From a virus, in IMG/VR virus record IMGVR_UViG_3300005436_000025, positions 1 through 34,007 of that record: a stretch of DNA of 34,007 bases; one strand, given 5' to 3'. The translations under genes and the position numbers were made by a program. A model generated the notes under the pieces. That model saw only the letters and a program-made list of their open reading frames with translations. It searched no databases and was not told the DNA's origin. The first letter of the stretch is position 1. The number at the start of each line of letters is the position of its first letter. Of the stretch, positions 1 to 6,569 are shown piece after piece.

Positions 1-7
1 CCTGAGC

Positions 8-388
8 GTGGACGACGTGAAGGCCCAGCTCGCGAAGATCAACGCGGACAAGGCCAAGCAGAAGGAGCGCCAGAAGGGCAAGCCCCACCAGTACCAGAAG
101 GCGCTCACGGCGGAGGAGTACGCAGCGCTCACCGACGAGCAGAAGGCGGCGTACGACGAGAAGCGTGCGAAGCGCACCGCGTACAACAAGGCGCGGCTCG
201 CGAAGCCCGAGGTGAAGGCCAAGATGAAGGCCTACCACCAGAAGCCGGAAGTCAAGGCGCGGATGAAGGAGTACCACCAGAAGCGCCAGGCGTCCATCAA
301 GGCGATTCTCGCCCGCGCGGCGGAGCTCGGGCTCGACCCGAAGACCGGCGAGCCGGCAGCGGCACCCGCCGAACAGCCGACGGCGTAG
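8..388 (+). CDS. Lysine/alanine-rich basic protein, possibly 5'-truncated
   Basis: Unrecognised protein of about 126 residues. The reading frame is open to the left edge of the window, so GTG at 8 may not be the true start. The composition is extreme: Lys, Ala, Glu and Gln dominate, with few hydrophobic residues. An internal tandem repeat, KPEVKAKMKAYHQ followed by KPEVKARMKEYHQ (about residues 67-92), follows a helix-forming basic stretch. The C-terminus is Ala/Pro-rich. Such proteins usually form charged helices and may bind nucleic acid, but no catalytic motif is visible. An intrinsic terminator follows directly, so this looks like the last gene of a transcript that starts left of the window. 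Confidence 0.7.
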   Translation: MDDVKAQLAKINADKAKQKERQKGKPHQYQKALTAEEYAALTDEQKAAYDEKRAKRTAYNKARLAKPEVKAKMKAYHQKPEVKARMKEYHQKRQASIKAILARAAELGLDPKTGEPAAAPAEQPTA

Positions 389-403
389 CACATGGCGACA
401 GGG

Positions 404-430
404 AAGGGGCTTCACCGCCCCTTTCTTGTT
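404..430 (+). terminator. Rho-independent terminator between the Lys-rich gene and queC
   Basis: A perfect 7-bp stem, AAGGGGC (404-410) with GCCCCTT (417-423), encloses a 6-nt loop and runs into a T-rich tail (422-430, TTTCTTGTT). It sits 16 nt after the stop of the preceding gene and about 40 nt before the queC start. It should end or attenuate upstream transcription. No convincing promoter was seen in the short gap before queC. Confidence 0.75.
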
Positions 431-469
431 GAGCTGACGAAGGCTTTGATCTACAAGGAGCATTCACAG

Positions 470-1156
470 ATGAGCAGGCGCGCAGTCAGTCTCTTGAGCG
501 GTGGTCTCGACTCAACCACCCTCCTCTACCAACTCAAGTTCGAGGGCTTCGAACCGACCGCCCTCATCGTCGACTACGGACAGCGACACGCGATCGAGAT
601 GACGAAGGCCCAGGTCATCTGCGCGGTTGCTAACATTCCTTTCAAGCAGCTGAACCTGTCAGCCGCATTCGGCCCGCTCTTCGCCGGGGCTCAGAGCTCC
701 CAGGTCGGAGCGAAGGTCGACGTCCCGCACGGCCACTACGCCGCGGAGAACATGAAGACGACGATCGTCCCGAACCGCAACATGATGCTGCTGGCGATGG
801 CCGGCGCCCTCGCGGAGACGATCGGTGCGGAAGTCGTCGCGTACGCCGCTCACGCAGGTGACCACACGATCTACCCGGACTGCCGCCCGGAATTCTACGA
901 GAGCTGCGCTCAGACGCTCTTCAAGGCGACGGACGGTCGCGTCACACTCTACGCCCCGTTCGGCACGATCACCAAGGGCGATATCGCCAAGCGGGCCAAG
1001 GGCCTTCGCGTGCCCGTCGAGCTCACCTGGTCCTGCTACGACCCGCAGTTCGAGACCGGCATGTTCATCCACTGCGGCAAGTGCGGGACGTGCGTCGAAC
1101 GCAAGGAAGCGATGGCCGAAGCATTCGACGTCGATCCGACGAAGTACGCGGCGTGA
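470..1156 (+). CDS. queC: 7-cyano-7-deazaguanine (preQ0) synthase QueC
   Basis: QueC converts 7-carboxy-7-deazaguanine to preQ0 using ATP and ammonia, the last step of preQ0 synthesis. The 228-residue protein has the PP-loop ATP motif SGGLDS (residues 10-15), the TIVPNRN segment (98-104), YPDCRPEF (135-142), and the zinc-binding set C189, C202, C205, C208 (HCGKCGTC). Length and motif order are normal. ATG at 470 is chosen because AAGGAG lies at 455-460; the frame opens earlier at 392 but that stretch overlaps the terminator. There is no glutamine-amidotransferase fusion, which argues against an archaeosine-like product. Its stop overlaps the GTG start of the next gene. Together with queD, queE, folE and dpdA it points to DNA, not tRNA, modification. 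Confidence 0.95.
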   Translation: MSRRAVSLLSGGLDSTTLLYQLKFEGFEPTALIVDYGQRHAIEMTKAQVICAVANIPFKQLNLSAAFGPLFAGAQSSQVGAKVDVPHGHYAAENMKTTIVPNRNMMLLAMAGALAETIGAEVVAYAAHAGDHTIYPDCRPEFYESCAQTLFKATDGRVTLYAPFGTITKGDIAKRAKGLRVPVELTWSCYDPQFETGMFIHCGKCGTCVERKEAMAEAFDVDPTKYAA

Positions 1157-1371
1157 CGTGCAACTGGTGCGGAACGTCGGGACACTGCGACTGTCAGGAC
1201 CGGATCGCTTGCAAACGTGCAGGCGCTCCGGGCCACTTCCAGTGTGGCGTTTGCACGAAGCACCTCATCCCTAGGTTTAAGTGCGGGTGTACGATCCGTG
1301 AAGCTACCAACGAGCGTTACGATAAAATCGGAAGCTACGATCCGCCAGGACCGGATCAAAGCGAGGGTTGA
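1153..1371 (+). CDS. Small Cys-rich zinc-ribbon-like protein
   Basis: Unrecognised protein of 72 residues, starting at a GTG that overlaps the queC stop (GTGA), so it is probably translationally coupled to queC. It holds nine cysteines and several CxxC or CxC pairs (CNWC near residue 3, CDC, CGVC, CGC), which fits one or two structural zinc ribbons. Length and composition suggest a nucleic-acid- or protein-binding accessory. Its position suggests but does not show a link with the deazaguanine pathway. The coding frame was chosen over the other frames because it alone keeps the Cys spacing. Confidence 0.65.
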   Translation: MTCNWCGTSGHCDCQDRIACKRAGAPGHFQCGVCTKHLIPRFKCGCTIREATNERYDKIGSYDPPGPDQSEG

Positions 1372-1534
1372 TGCTCGTGCGGCGCATACACGGATGTACG
1401 AGAAGCTCTTGCAGCGGCTTCGCACTAGACCCGCAAGACCTCCAATGCGACCGGCGGAAGTGAACATCCGGGTCGAGTCGTACGAGTTGACGCATGCGGA
1501 GTTGAGAGTAATGCTTCGGGGAGGGCGGAAGTGA
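1298..1534 (+). CDS. Small basic hypothetical protein, start uncertain
   Basis: Unrecognised Arg/Ala-rich helical protein that ends at the TGA overlapping the next gene's GTG start. The region after about 1350 reads like a real protein (ARVDARAAHTRMYEKLLQRL and onward). The start is unclear: GTG 1298 gives 78 residues with a 74-nt overlap of the preceding gene; ATG 1394 gives 46 residues and no overlap. Neither has a good ribosome site. One copy of the repeated 12-mer TTGCAGCGGCTT lies inside it at 1409-1420. Confidence 0.45.
   Translation: MKLPTSVTIKSEATIRQDRIKARVDARAAHTRMYEKLLQRLRTRPARPPMRPAEVNIRVESYELTHAELRVMLRGGRK
1409..1420 (+). repeat. 12-mer TTGCAGCGGCTT, copy 1
   Basis: Exact copy inside the small basic gene; with copy 3 it extends to a shared 17-mer, TTGCAGCGGCTTCGCAC. 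Here it is read as codons for LQRLR. Confidence 0.6.
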
Positions 1535-1731
1535 TCTTCGGGTCGTTTGATGATATCAAGCCAGGGACCCACGTCGTGATCGTTCGAGACAGAGACGGAG
1601 CGGAAGTCGTTGGCGTCGTCCTCGGCCCCGCGACGAAGGAGGAATACCTCGAGTGGTGCAAGGACAACGGAGACACCGATGAACGAGAAATCGCAGAAGA
1701 CGCCAGGTTCTACCGCGCCAGCGTCGACTGA
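1531..1731 (+). CDS. Small hypothetical protein, beta-rich N-terminus
   Basis: Unrecognised, 66 residues, GTG start at 1531 overlapping the previous stop (GTGA) with a purine-rich GGGGAGGGCGGA just upstream. The first 35 residues alternate hydrophobic and polar positions (GTHVVIVRDRDGAEVVGVVLG), like a small SH3-type barrel; the rest is acidic and helical. It overlaps the next gene's start by about 50 nt in another frame. No function can be assigned. Confidence 0.6.
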   Translation: MIFGSFDDIKPGTHVVIVRDRDGAEVVGVVLGPATKEEYLEWCKDNGDTDEREIAEDARFYRASVD

Positions 1732-2539
1732 CGTTCTCCACCTGTGTTGGTGGGAGTACGAGGCTCTTCTCATGCACTTGCGCTCGCGTGCCGACCTCTG
1801 GGTCGAGTCATCGGACATGCCCGGTCTCTGGATGAGGCTCGAACCCCGTCAGGACGAGGACGCAGCCTTTACCGTGTTCTTCGCACCGCCGAAGGATGCA
1901 ACGTCCCTCTTCCGTCAGTACGGCGTCCACATTATCCCGGCACGATGGAACGCGGAGGAGGCTCGCGAATACCTCCTCTGGCTGATCAACCACTGGACCG
2001 GCTACCGCGAACGCCAGATTGCCGCCCGCTTCCTGGAGTGCGACCTTCACATCGACCATGTCACCGCCGGCCTCTCGGCGATCGCCCTCACGGGCCTAGC
2101 CTACCAGGAAGACGACACACCCGAACCGAGCACGCCTCCTCTGCAAGAAGAACTCTGGCCTCGGGACGATCCTCCCTCGTTCGACACGGACTTCATCTCG
2201 GACCCGACCCTCATCGGCACGTACCTCCTAGCAGGAAGTGCGGGATGGTTACAACTCCGGAGATTCGGCGGCATGATCAAAGCATCCATCATGCTCCGCG
2301 GCAAAGATGGCGTGACCAAAGTCCCTCTCCAGGGATTGGTGCGTCCGATGAATGGTCGGGTCCGGGATGCGGTTTCGGAGATTACCGGGAAGGACAAGCC
2401 TCACCCGGAGCCGCTTCCTCCGGGTGACGGCGTTAGCACGTGCTTCTACAACAACGAAGACTGTCGCGGAGAAGTCGTCCAGACCACCGGCCTCTGCGAA
2501 GCTCACAGCGGTCTTCTCGACGAACCGGAGGTCAAGTGA
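1679..2539 (+). CDS. Hypothetical phage protein with C-terminal Cys/His cluster
   Basis: Unrecognised protein of 286 residues. ATG 1679 is preferred to the longer opening at 1610 because the upstream extension is a low-complexity Arg/Ser shadow of the preceding gene. The N-terminal third is Trp-rich and mixed alpha/beta; a Pro/Glu-rich linker follows near residue 145; the C-terminus has C-x6-C-x9-C-x2-H, a possible zinc site. Its TGA overlaps the GTG start of the PD-(D/E)XK nuclease, so the two are probably cotranslated. This location suggests a recombination or replication accessory, but no motif supports a specific role. Confidence 0.65.
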   Translation: MNEKSQKTPGSTAPASTDVLHLCWWEYEALLMHLRSRADLWVESSDMPGLWMRLEPRQDEDAAFTVFFAPPKDATSLFRQYGVHIIPARWNAEEAREYLLWLINHWTGYRERQIAARFLECDLHIDHVTAGLSAIALTGLAYQEDDTPEPSTPPLQEELWPRDDPPSFDTDFISDPTLIGTYLLAGSAGWLQLRRFGGMIKASIMLRGKDGVTKVPLQGLVRPMNGRVRDAVSEITGKDKPHPEPLPPGDGVSTCFYNNEDCRGEVVQTTGLCEAHSGLLDEPEVK

Positions 2540-3642
2540 TCGATCACGTAAAGAAGTTTCCGATCGTCCTCAACCAATCGTCGGCGAAAGCCTTCCGCAA
2601 CTGCAAGCGCTACTTCGCCTGGCAACGGCTTGGGATGTACATCGACATCCTGAAAGCCCTCAACCCGGAGGTTTCCGATGACATCCTTCGTTCGCTACCA
2701 CAGCTTGTTCCTCCTGGTAAGCGTTCCGTTCTGGAGATTGGTACCGCCGTTCATGCCGGCCTTGCTACTTTCCACGCTGGCGGGATCGATATTAAGCATG
2801 ATTTTCCTACACCACCTACGGACCCGGAGAAGCAGGATGAGTACGACACCCTCTGTGAGATTGCCTCGCTATCACCACAGGAGCAGGCTCTCCATGTCGC
2901 GATCCAGACGCTCCGGAAGTCGCTGAAGAAGACAGTCCACACCGCGTTCGAGGACAAGTCGCTTCCTGAAGCCGAAGAGGTCGTCTCCCGCGTTCTGCTC
3001 GCGTACATCAAGCACTACTCCGACACCGACGAAGTCTGGAAACCTCTGAACCAGGAGATCGAGTTCCTCGTTGCCGTCGGCCCGGACGATTCCGGCGCCT
3101 ACCTTCGCGGACGTACAGACAACCTGTCGACGGCGAAAGGCGGGCTCTACATCGTCGACTATAAGACGGCAGGCCGGAACGATCCGAGGGATCTCCTGAA
3201 GTACGAGCTCGACGACCAGCTCTCGTCGTACATCTACGGGCTGACGAAGTACCTCACGGAGCAAGCCCGCAAGCGGGATCCGAACGCCGACCCGGTCTTC
3301 ATTCGTGGAGCGATCATCGACGTCCTCGTCAAGACGATCGTCCCTCAGTTCCTGCGTGAGATGTTCACCCGGTCGGTCGACGAGCTTCGTGAGTTCGAAG
3401 CTGAATTCATCGAGCTCTGCGACGAGCTCCGTGAGCGACTCCGTCGCGTTGCAGCCGGCGAAGACTGGAAGACCGTCTTCTACAAGAACACGGACAACTG
3501 CTTCCGGTACGGCACTTGTCCCTACCGTGACGTCTGTCTGAAAGACACGCCGATCCGCCGCAGGCTCTACGACAAACGCGAGCCCGACTACGTCGACGAT
3601 GCCCACACGAAGCTCATCGAGGAGTTCACCCGTGTCGCCTGA
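2536..3642 (+). CDS. Cas4/RecB-like PD-(D/E)XK nuclease with probable 4Fe-4S cluster
   Basis: Probable DNA exonuclease of 368 residues acting in phage recombination or DNA-end processing. Visible features are the N-terminal conserved Cys (C23 in RNCKRYF), H73 in EIGTAVHAGL, D195 in RGRTDN, the catalytic D208-x-K210 in YIVDYKTAG, Q228/Y232 of motif QxxxY (DDQLSSYIYG), and three C-terminal cysteines C322, C328, C334. One N-terminal plus three C-terminal cysteines is the iron-sulfur arrangement of Cas4 and AddB nucleases. GTG 2536 overlaps the previous stop; the longer open frame from 2440 is a shadow. No cas genes or repeats lie nearby, so a CRISPR adaptation role is unlikely. It is followed by a Sak4-like ATPase and a ssDNA-binding protein, a typical phage recombination set. 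Confidence 0.88.
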   Translation: MIDHVKKFPIVLNQSSAKAFRNCKRYFAWQRLGMYIDILKALNPEVSDDILRSLPQLVPPGKRSVLEIGTAVHAGLATFHAGGIDIKHDFPTPPTDPEKQDEYDTLCEIASLSPQEQALHVAIQTLRKSLKKTVHTAFEDKSLPEAEEVVSRVLLAYIKHYSDTDEVWKPLNQEIEFLVAVGPDDSGAYLRGRTDNLSTAKGGLYIVDYKTAGRNDPRDLLKYELDDQLSSYIYGLTKYLTEQARKRDPNADPVFIRGAIIDVLVKTIVPQFLREMFTRSVDELREFEAEFIELCDELRERLRRVAAGEDWKTVFYKNTDNCFRYGTCPYRDVCLKDTPIRRRLYDKREPDYVDDAHTKLIEEFTRVA

Positions 3643-3868
3643 AGGTCTCATGGAGCTCCTCGCTCGACACAACGACGACGCCTACCCCTGGGACCGCGTC
3701 GGTCACAAGCCGATGATCCCTGGATCCATCTACCCGGATCTCATCAAGCGAGAGCTAGCCCGAGCCTACATCGAATGGCGTCTGCAGGACCACCGCGACG
3801 TCTCCGACTACAGCCCGGCCCGCATCGCTTGGGAAAGGAGAGGACAGCGTCTCACTCGTGTTCGCTAA
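3632..3868 (+). CDS. Small hypothetical protein
   Basis: Unrecognised, 78 residues, GTG at 3632 overlapping the nuclease stop by 11 nt, with GAGGAG at 3619-3624 as ribosome site. Charged, with a mid-region LIKRELARAYIEWRLQDH likely to be helical. Its placement between nuclease and Sak4-like ATPase suggests the same transcript. No function is evident. Confidence 0.6.
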   Translation: MSPEGLMELLARHNDDAYPWDRVGHKPMIPGSIYPDLIKRELARAYIEWRLQDHRDVSDYSPARIAWERRGQRLTRVR

Positions 3869-3890
3869 CCGTATAGTTCAGAGGAGTCAA

Positions 3891-4103
3891 ATGACCAGAG
3901 AAGAACTGCTCCAGGAAGTGAAAGCGTACGTCGAGTCCCCCGAGTTCGTGGAAGCGGGCGGCACCGACGCGGACGGCAACGTCGACTTCGGGCCCGCGGG
4001 CGAAGCCCTCAAGGACTTCGTCGACGGTCTGGAAGAAGACGAGGCCGACGTCGAGGACGAGAACGCCGAAGGCAACGAAGGCTCGTCCGGGTCGGAGGGC
4101 TAA
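3891..4103 (+). CDS. Small acidic protein
   Basis: Unrecognised protein of 70 residues with a very acidic C-terminal half (Glu/Asp runs from about residue 42) ending in a Gly/Ser-rich tail. ATG 3891 is chosen because AGAGGAG lies 4 nt before it; a GTG at 3858 would add 11 residues without a ribosome site. The strong site suggests high expression. Acidic tails of this kind are common in ssDNA-binding partners and DNA mimics, but that remains a guess. Confidence 0.65.
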   Translation: MTREELLQEVKAYVESPEFVEAGGTDADGNVDFGPAGEALKDFVDGLEEDEADVEDENAEGNEGSSGSEG

Positions 4104-4106
4104 CGC

Positions 4107-4958
4107 ATGGCAACCGGAGTTACAACGAAGGGGAGCCTCCCCAGGCTTCAGCGAACAAACGAGCTGAAGGCGAGCTACGCGACGATACTCGGTTACGGCC
4201 CTGCCCGTGGAGGGAAGACTCGTTCAGTCGAACGGTGTCACGAAGCCGGCTTGAACCCGGTCATCATCGCAACAGAGCTCGGCGAAACCTCCGGTCTGCT
4301 CTCGTTGGCGTCCTCACCGATCGCATTCATCAAGGTGACCAGCCACGCGGAGATCATCGAAGTCCTGAAAGAGATGCAGCGCAAACCTGGGAAGATCGAG
4401 TACGAGCAGACCGAATTCGGTATGGCCGTTCTCGACAGCATCACCCAGTGGGGAGACTGGCCTCTCGATCGCTTCGTCGAGATCAAGGGTTGGGGAGACC
4501 TGGCTACGCCGGCCAGCTCCAAAGACCCTCGCTCCGCGTACGGATACCTCGCAGAAAAGGGGCGACAGCTGTACAAGGAACTGTTCGCTCTCCACGGTCA
4601 CGTGTACGTCATCGCCCGTGAGGGGATCTTCGGTAACGGGGAAGAAATTCCGTTCTTCGCCGCTCCGGAGCTCCCTGGCCAGAAACTCCCGCGAGAAGTC
4701 CCAGGTTGGCCCGACGCAACGATTCGGCTCCGCGTAGTCGCCGGCAGGTACCGGATGATTACGCAAGCCGAAGGTAACACACCGTGCGGAGTGAGGACGC
4801 CGTCAGGCTTCCCTCCACTTCCTCGCGAGTGTAACAACGACATCCCGGCACTCATCCGGTACATGACCGGGGATCGTTCGGCGTACACCGCCCTCGTACC
4901 GGAGAAACCACAGGCGGGTAACAAGCCCGCAGTGCAGCAAGCACAGGAGAAGAAGTAG
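4107..4958 (+). CDS. Sak4-like / AAA_24 RecA-fold ATPase
   Basis: Probable phage recombination ATPase of 283 residues. The Walker A motif GPARGGKTRS (residues 31-40) follows a short beta-strand (ATILGY) and a Walker B-type strand ends in MAVLDSITQ (D110). The overall shape (short N-terminus, RecA-like core, disordered Gln/Lys-rich tail) matches the AAA_24/Sak4 group, which assists single-strand annealing in phages. ATG 4107 is preceded by GGAGGG. The downstream neighbour is a DUF669-like ssDNA-binding protein, the usual partner, and a Cas4-like nuclease lies upstream. Assignment to the ATPase group is firm; the Sak4 label is by family resemblance and context. Confidence 0.82.
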   Translation: MATGVTTKGSLPRLQRTNELKASYATILGYGPARGGKTRSVERCHEAGLNPVIIATELGETSGLLSLASSPIAFIKVTSHAEIIEVLKEMQRKPGKIEYEQTEFGMAVLDSITQWGDWPLDRFVEIKGWGDLATPASSKDPRSAYGYLAEKGRQLYKELFALHGHVYVIAREGIFGNGEEIPFFAAPELPGQKLPREVPGWPDATIRLRVVAGRYRMITQAEGNTPCGVRTPSGFPPLPRECNNDIPALIRYMTGDRSAYTALVPEKPQAGNKPAVQQAQEKK

Positions 4959-4960
4959 AC

Positions 4961-5383
4961 ATGGTTCAGATTCCTCAGCAGCATCAGCAGCGCGTCGGCG
5001 ACCTCCCGGAAGGCGGAAAGCCGATCCCGGAAGGCGTGTACCACCTGCGCGTCGACAAGGCCGTGTACAAGGAGTCGAAGGAGAAGAAGACTCCGATGAT
5101 CGAGTGCACGCTCACCGTCTTCGGTCCCGCCGAGGCCGAGGAGTTCGTCGGTCGGAAGGTCTTCGACAACCTCATGCTCACGGGTGATGGTGCGTTCCGC
5201 ACGCGCCAGCTGCTCGAAGCGTCGGGCGAAGACGCCGACTACGTTCTCGAGGACAGCGACCAGCTGCTTCAGCGTGAAGTCGCCGCGGTCGTCGGCATCG
5301 AGAAGGAGCGGAAGGACGAGGCGACCGGGAAGACGTATCCGGAGCGCAACCGCATCGGTCGCTACCAGGCGATCGAGGCGTAG
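4961..5383 (+). CDS. DUF669-like single-stranded DNA-binding protein
   Basis: Likely ssDNA-binding protein of 140 residues. The central segment resembles the DUF669 phage family: EGVYHLRVDKAVYKESKEKK (residues about 25-44), then alternating strands (ECTLTVFGP), GRKVFDNLML, and FRTRQLLEASGED. It ends in a second strand pair with charged loops (VVGIEKERKD). The start 2 nt after the ATPase stop, and the pairing with that ATPase, support a role in recombination/replication. Alternative: an unrelated OB-fold protein. Confidence 0.75.
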   Translation: MVQIPQQHQQRVGDLPEGGKPIPEGVYHLRVDKAVYKESKEKKTPMIECTLTVFGPAEAEEFVGRKVFDNLMLTGDGAFRTRQLLEASGEDADYVLEDSDQLLQREVAAVVGIEKERKDEATGKTYPERNRIGRYQAIEA

Positions 5384-5390
5384 GCGTCAA

Positions 5391-5450
5391 GCTCTGATGA
5401 TGTCGGAGCGCTAGCTGGACTTTAGCGAGGCTCGGAATGGTCATCAGCGT
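5391..5450 (+). ncRNA. Foldable RNA segment after the DUF669-like gene
   Basis: Two nested stems can form. CTGATGA (5394-5400) pairs perfectly with TCATCAG (5441-5447). Inside, GAGC-GCTA (5406-5413) pairs with TAGC (5423-5426) and GCTC (5430-5433) across a 3-nt bulge. It lies just before a terminator hairpin, so it may be part of an mRNA 3' end or a processed RNA. No known family is recognised. Confidence 0.35.
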
Positions 5451-5453
5451 GAA

Positions 5454-5481
5454 GCCGGGGGGCGTTACTCCCCGGCACTTT
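5454..5481 (+). terminator. Intrinsic terminator of the recombination block
   Basis: Perfect 7-bp GC stem, GCCGGGG (5454-5460) with CCCCGGC (5470-5476), 9-nt loop, followed by ACTTT. The T tail is short, so termination may be partial. It separates the recombination genes from the downstream run that includes queD, queE and folE. Confidence 0.65.
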
Positions 5482-5482
5482 G

Positions 5483-5563
5483 TAGAGACGGCACCGTCAG
5501 ATACAAGAGGGACATTCCCCAACGACCTGACATAACGGCGAAAGCCATCAGGTGCCGTCTCTA
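5483..5563 (+). ncRNA. Three-way-junction RNA in the leader of the queD-queE-folE run
   Basis: A 13-bp perfect stem closes the element: TAGAGACGGCACC (5483-5495) pairs with GGTGCCGTCTCTA (5551-5563). Inside, hairpin one is GTCAG (5496-5500) with CTGAC (5527-5531), topped by GGGA/TCCC (5509-5512/5516-5519). Hairpin two is GGC-GAAA-GCC (5537-5546), a stem with a GNRA tetraloop. An alternative pairing, ACGGC (5535-5539) with GCCGT (5554-5558), would compete with the outer stem, as in a switch. It lies 40 nt before the start of a gene run that makes preQ0 precursors. It does not match the preQ1 riboswitch classes known to me. Function unknown. Confidence 0.55.
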
Positions 5564-5568
5564 GAGAG

Positions 5569-5580
5569 TTGCAGCGGCTT
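5569..5580 (+). repeat. 12-mer TTGCAGCGGCTT, copy 2 (non-coding)
   Basis: Exact copy of a 12-base word present five times in the window, always on the + strand. This copy is the only one outside a gene, 5 nt after the three-way-junction RNA and 23 nt before the start of the DUF1599-like gene. It is followed by an AT-rich TAATAAACTA. Confidence 0.6.
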
Positions 5581-5603
5581 AATAAACTACGCACGAGGTC
5601 ACC

Positions 5604-5948
5604 ATGCCGACAATTGACGAAGTAGTGAAGTTCAGGCAGGAGATGTACGAGAGGTCGACGGCCCTGATCAAGTCGAAGGGGCATGACTATAATCGCAAGC
5701 AACAGATGGATGGGGACACCCTCTTCAACCTGCAAGTGTGCAAGCTCCTCGGGATCACACCGACTGCGGAACACGGGATTCTCGTCCGTCTCTCGGACAA
5801 GTTCATGAGGTTGATCTCCCTCGTCGACGCGGACCCGGCTACGGTCGGAGAGTCGTTTGATGATACTGTCGTAGACATTCACAACTACGTCGACTACGTC
5901 GCACTCCTCAGGCGACTGCGTACGGCGCCGAATGGAGGCTCGAAATGA
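5604..5948 (+). CDS. DUF1599/Nmad1-like alpha-helical protein
   Basis: Probable member of the DUF1599 family (also called nucleotide-modification-associated domain 1), 114 residues, all alpha-helical. Supporting segments are KSKGHDYNR (residues about 23-31), DTLFNL, ILVRLSDKFMRLISLV (about 60-75), and DDTVVDIHNYVDY (about 88-100). The conserved His/Asp/Glu pattern on helices resembles MazG/dUTPase-type NTP pyrophosphatases, which suggests nucleotide-pool cleaning, perhaps of an unwanted deoxynucleotide. It is the first gene after the structured leader and is followed by queD, which fits a base-modification context. The enzymatic role is inferred, not seen. ATG 5604 has GAGGT upstream. Confidence 0.65.
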   Translation: MPTIDEVVKFRQEMYERSTALIKSKGHDYNRKQQMDGDTLFNLQVCKLLGITPTAEHGILVRLSDKFMRLISLVDADPATVGESFDDTVVDIHNYVDYVALLRRLRTAPNGGSK

Positions 5949-6133
5949 AAGCACAACGATACGTGATGGGGACGGGAGTCGACGTTACAATCCTCGTCAA
6001 CGAATGCTCACCGCTCGGGGCACAATTCCTCGAGAAGCACAAGGATGACATCCGCCTCGCGATCACGCAGGCGACAACCGACCTCGACGACAAGCTTCGT
6101 CGTCTGCTCTCAGCGAAGGAGAAGGCATCATGA
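5945..6133 (+). CDS. Small hypothetical protein between Nmad1-like gene and queD
   Basis: Unrecognised, 62 residues, ATGA overlaps with both the previous stop and the queD start, so it is embedded in a coupled translation chain. The N-terminal half is beta-like (YVMGTGVDVTILV), the C-terminal half helical and basic. No motif is visible. Confidence 0.6.
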   Translation: MKAQRYVMGTGVDVTILVNECSPLGAQFLEKHKDDIRLAITQATTDLDDKLRRLLSAKEKAS

Positions 6134-6567
6134 GCCGTCTGGTCTACCGTCACGAATGGGACATGGGGCATCGCCTCCCACTGCACCAGGGCAAGTGCCG
6201 AAGGCTCCACGGTCACCGCTACGTCGCGGAGATCCACCTGACCGGACCCATCCAGAAGGAAGGGCCTGCGACGGGAATGGTCGTCGACTTCTACGAGCTG
6301 AAGAACGCGCTCAAGAAGATCGTTGACGACGAGTGGGACCACAAGACGATGCTCTACAACGAGGATCCGCTCGCAGGGGCGGTTCGCATCCTTCCGAACG
6401 AAATCGTCGGAATCGTCTGCGTCCCGTTCATGCCGACCGCGGAAAACATCGCGGCAGAACTCCTCCGCCTACTCCGCGTCGAATTCCCAGCGCTCGGCGT
6501 GTTCGACCCAGTCGTCGAAGGTGTTCGCGTCTGGGAGACTCCTAACGGCTCTGCCATCGCGAACTAG
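6130..6567 (+). CDS. queD: 6-carboxy-5,6,7,8-tetrahydropterin synthase QueD
   Basis: QueD converts dihydroneopterin triphosphate to carboxytetrahydropterin, the second step of preQ0 synthesis. The 145-residue protein keeps the zinc histidines H14, H27 and H29 (the latter two in LHGH), the catalytic Cys C23 in the GKCRRLHGH motif, the MVVDFYELK strand (residues 50-58), DHKTML (70-75), PTAENIA (102-108) and the C-terminal RVWET with the pterin-anchoring Glu (E136). Length is that of the usual single-domain enzyme. ATG 6130 overlaps the preceding stop. It shares a run with queE and folE. Confidence 0.95.
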   Translation: MSRLVYRHEWDMGHRLPLHQGKCRRLHGHRYVAEIHLTGPIQKEGPATGMVVDFYELKNALKKIVDDEWDHKTMLYNEDPLAGAVRILPNEIVGIVCVPFMPTAENIAAELLRLLRVEFPALGVFDPVVEGVRVWETPNGSAIAN

Positions 6568-6569
6568 CC

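Noticed and set aside
470-1156. Host-like tRNA queuosine pathway
   Set aside because: QueF, QueA and QueG-type genes are not seen and the transglycosylase is phage DpdA-like, so DNA modification is favoured.
2536-3642. Cas4 of a CRISPR-Cas system
   Set aside because: No repeats, no cas1/cas2 or effector genes in the window; context is phage recombination.
5391-5450. CTGATGA core reminiscent of a hammerhead ribozyme
   Set aside because: The CTGATGA is fully paired with TCATCAG, and the required GAAA partner after stem II and correct cleavage-site placement are missing.
5483-5563. Known preQ1 riboswitch class
   Set aside because: The A-rich tail and pseudoknot of preQ1-I, and the layouts of classes II and III, are not seen; kept only as an unclassified structured RNA.
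5569-5603. TTGCAG...TAATAA as a promoter for the DUF1599-like gene
   Set aside because: Only 6 nt separate the two boxes, far from the usual 16-18 nt spacing, and the upstream word is part of the 12-mer repeat found elsewhere without such a context.
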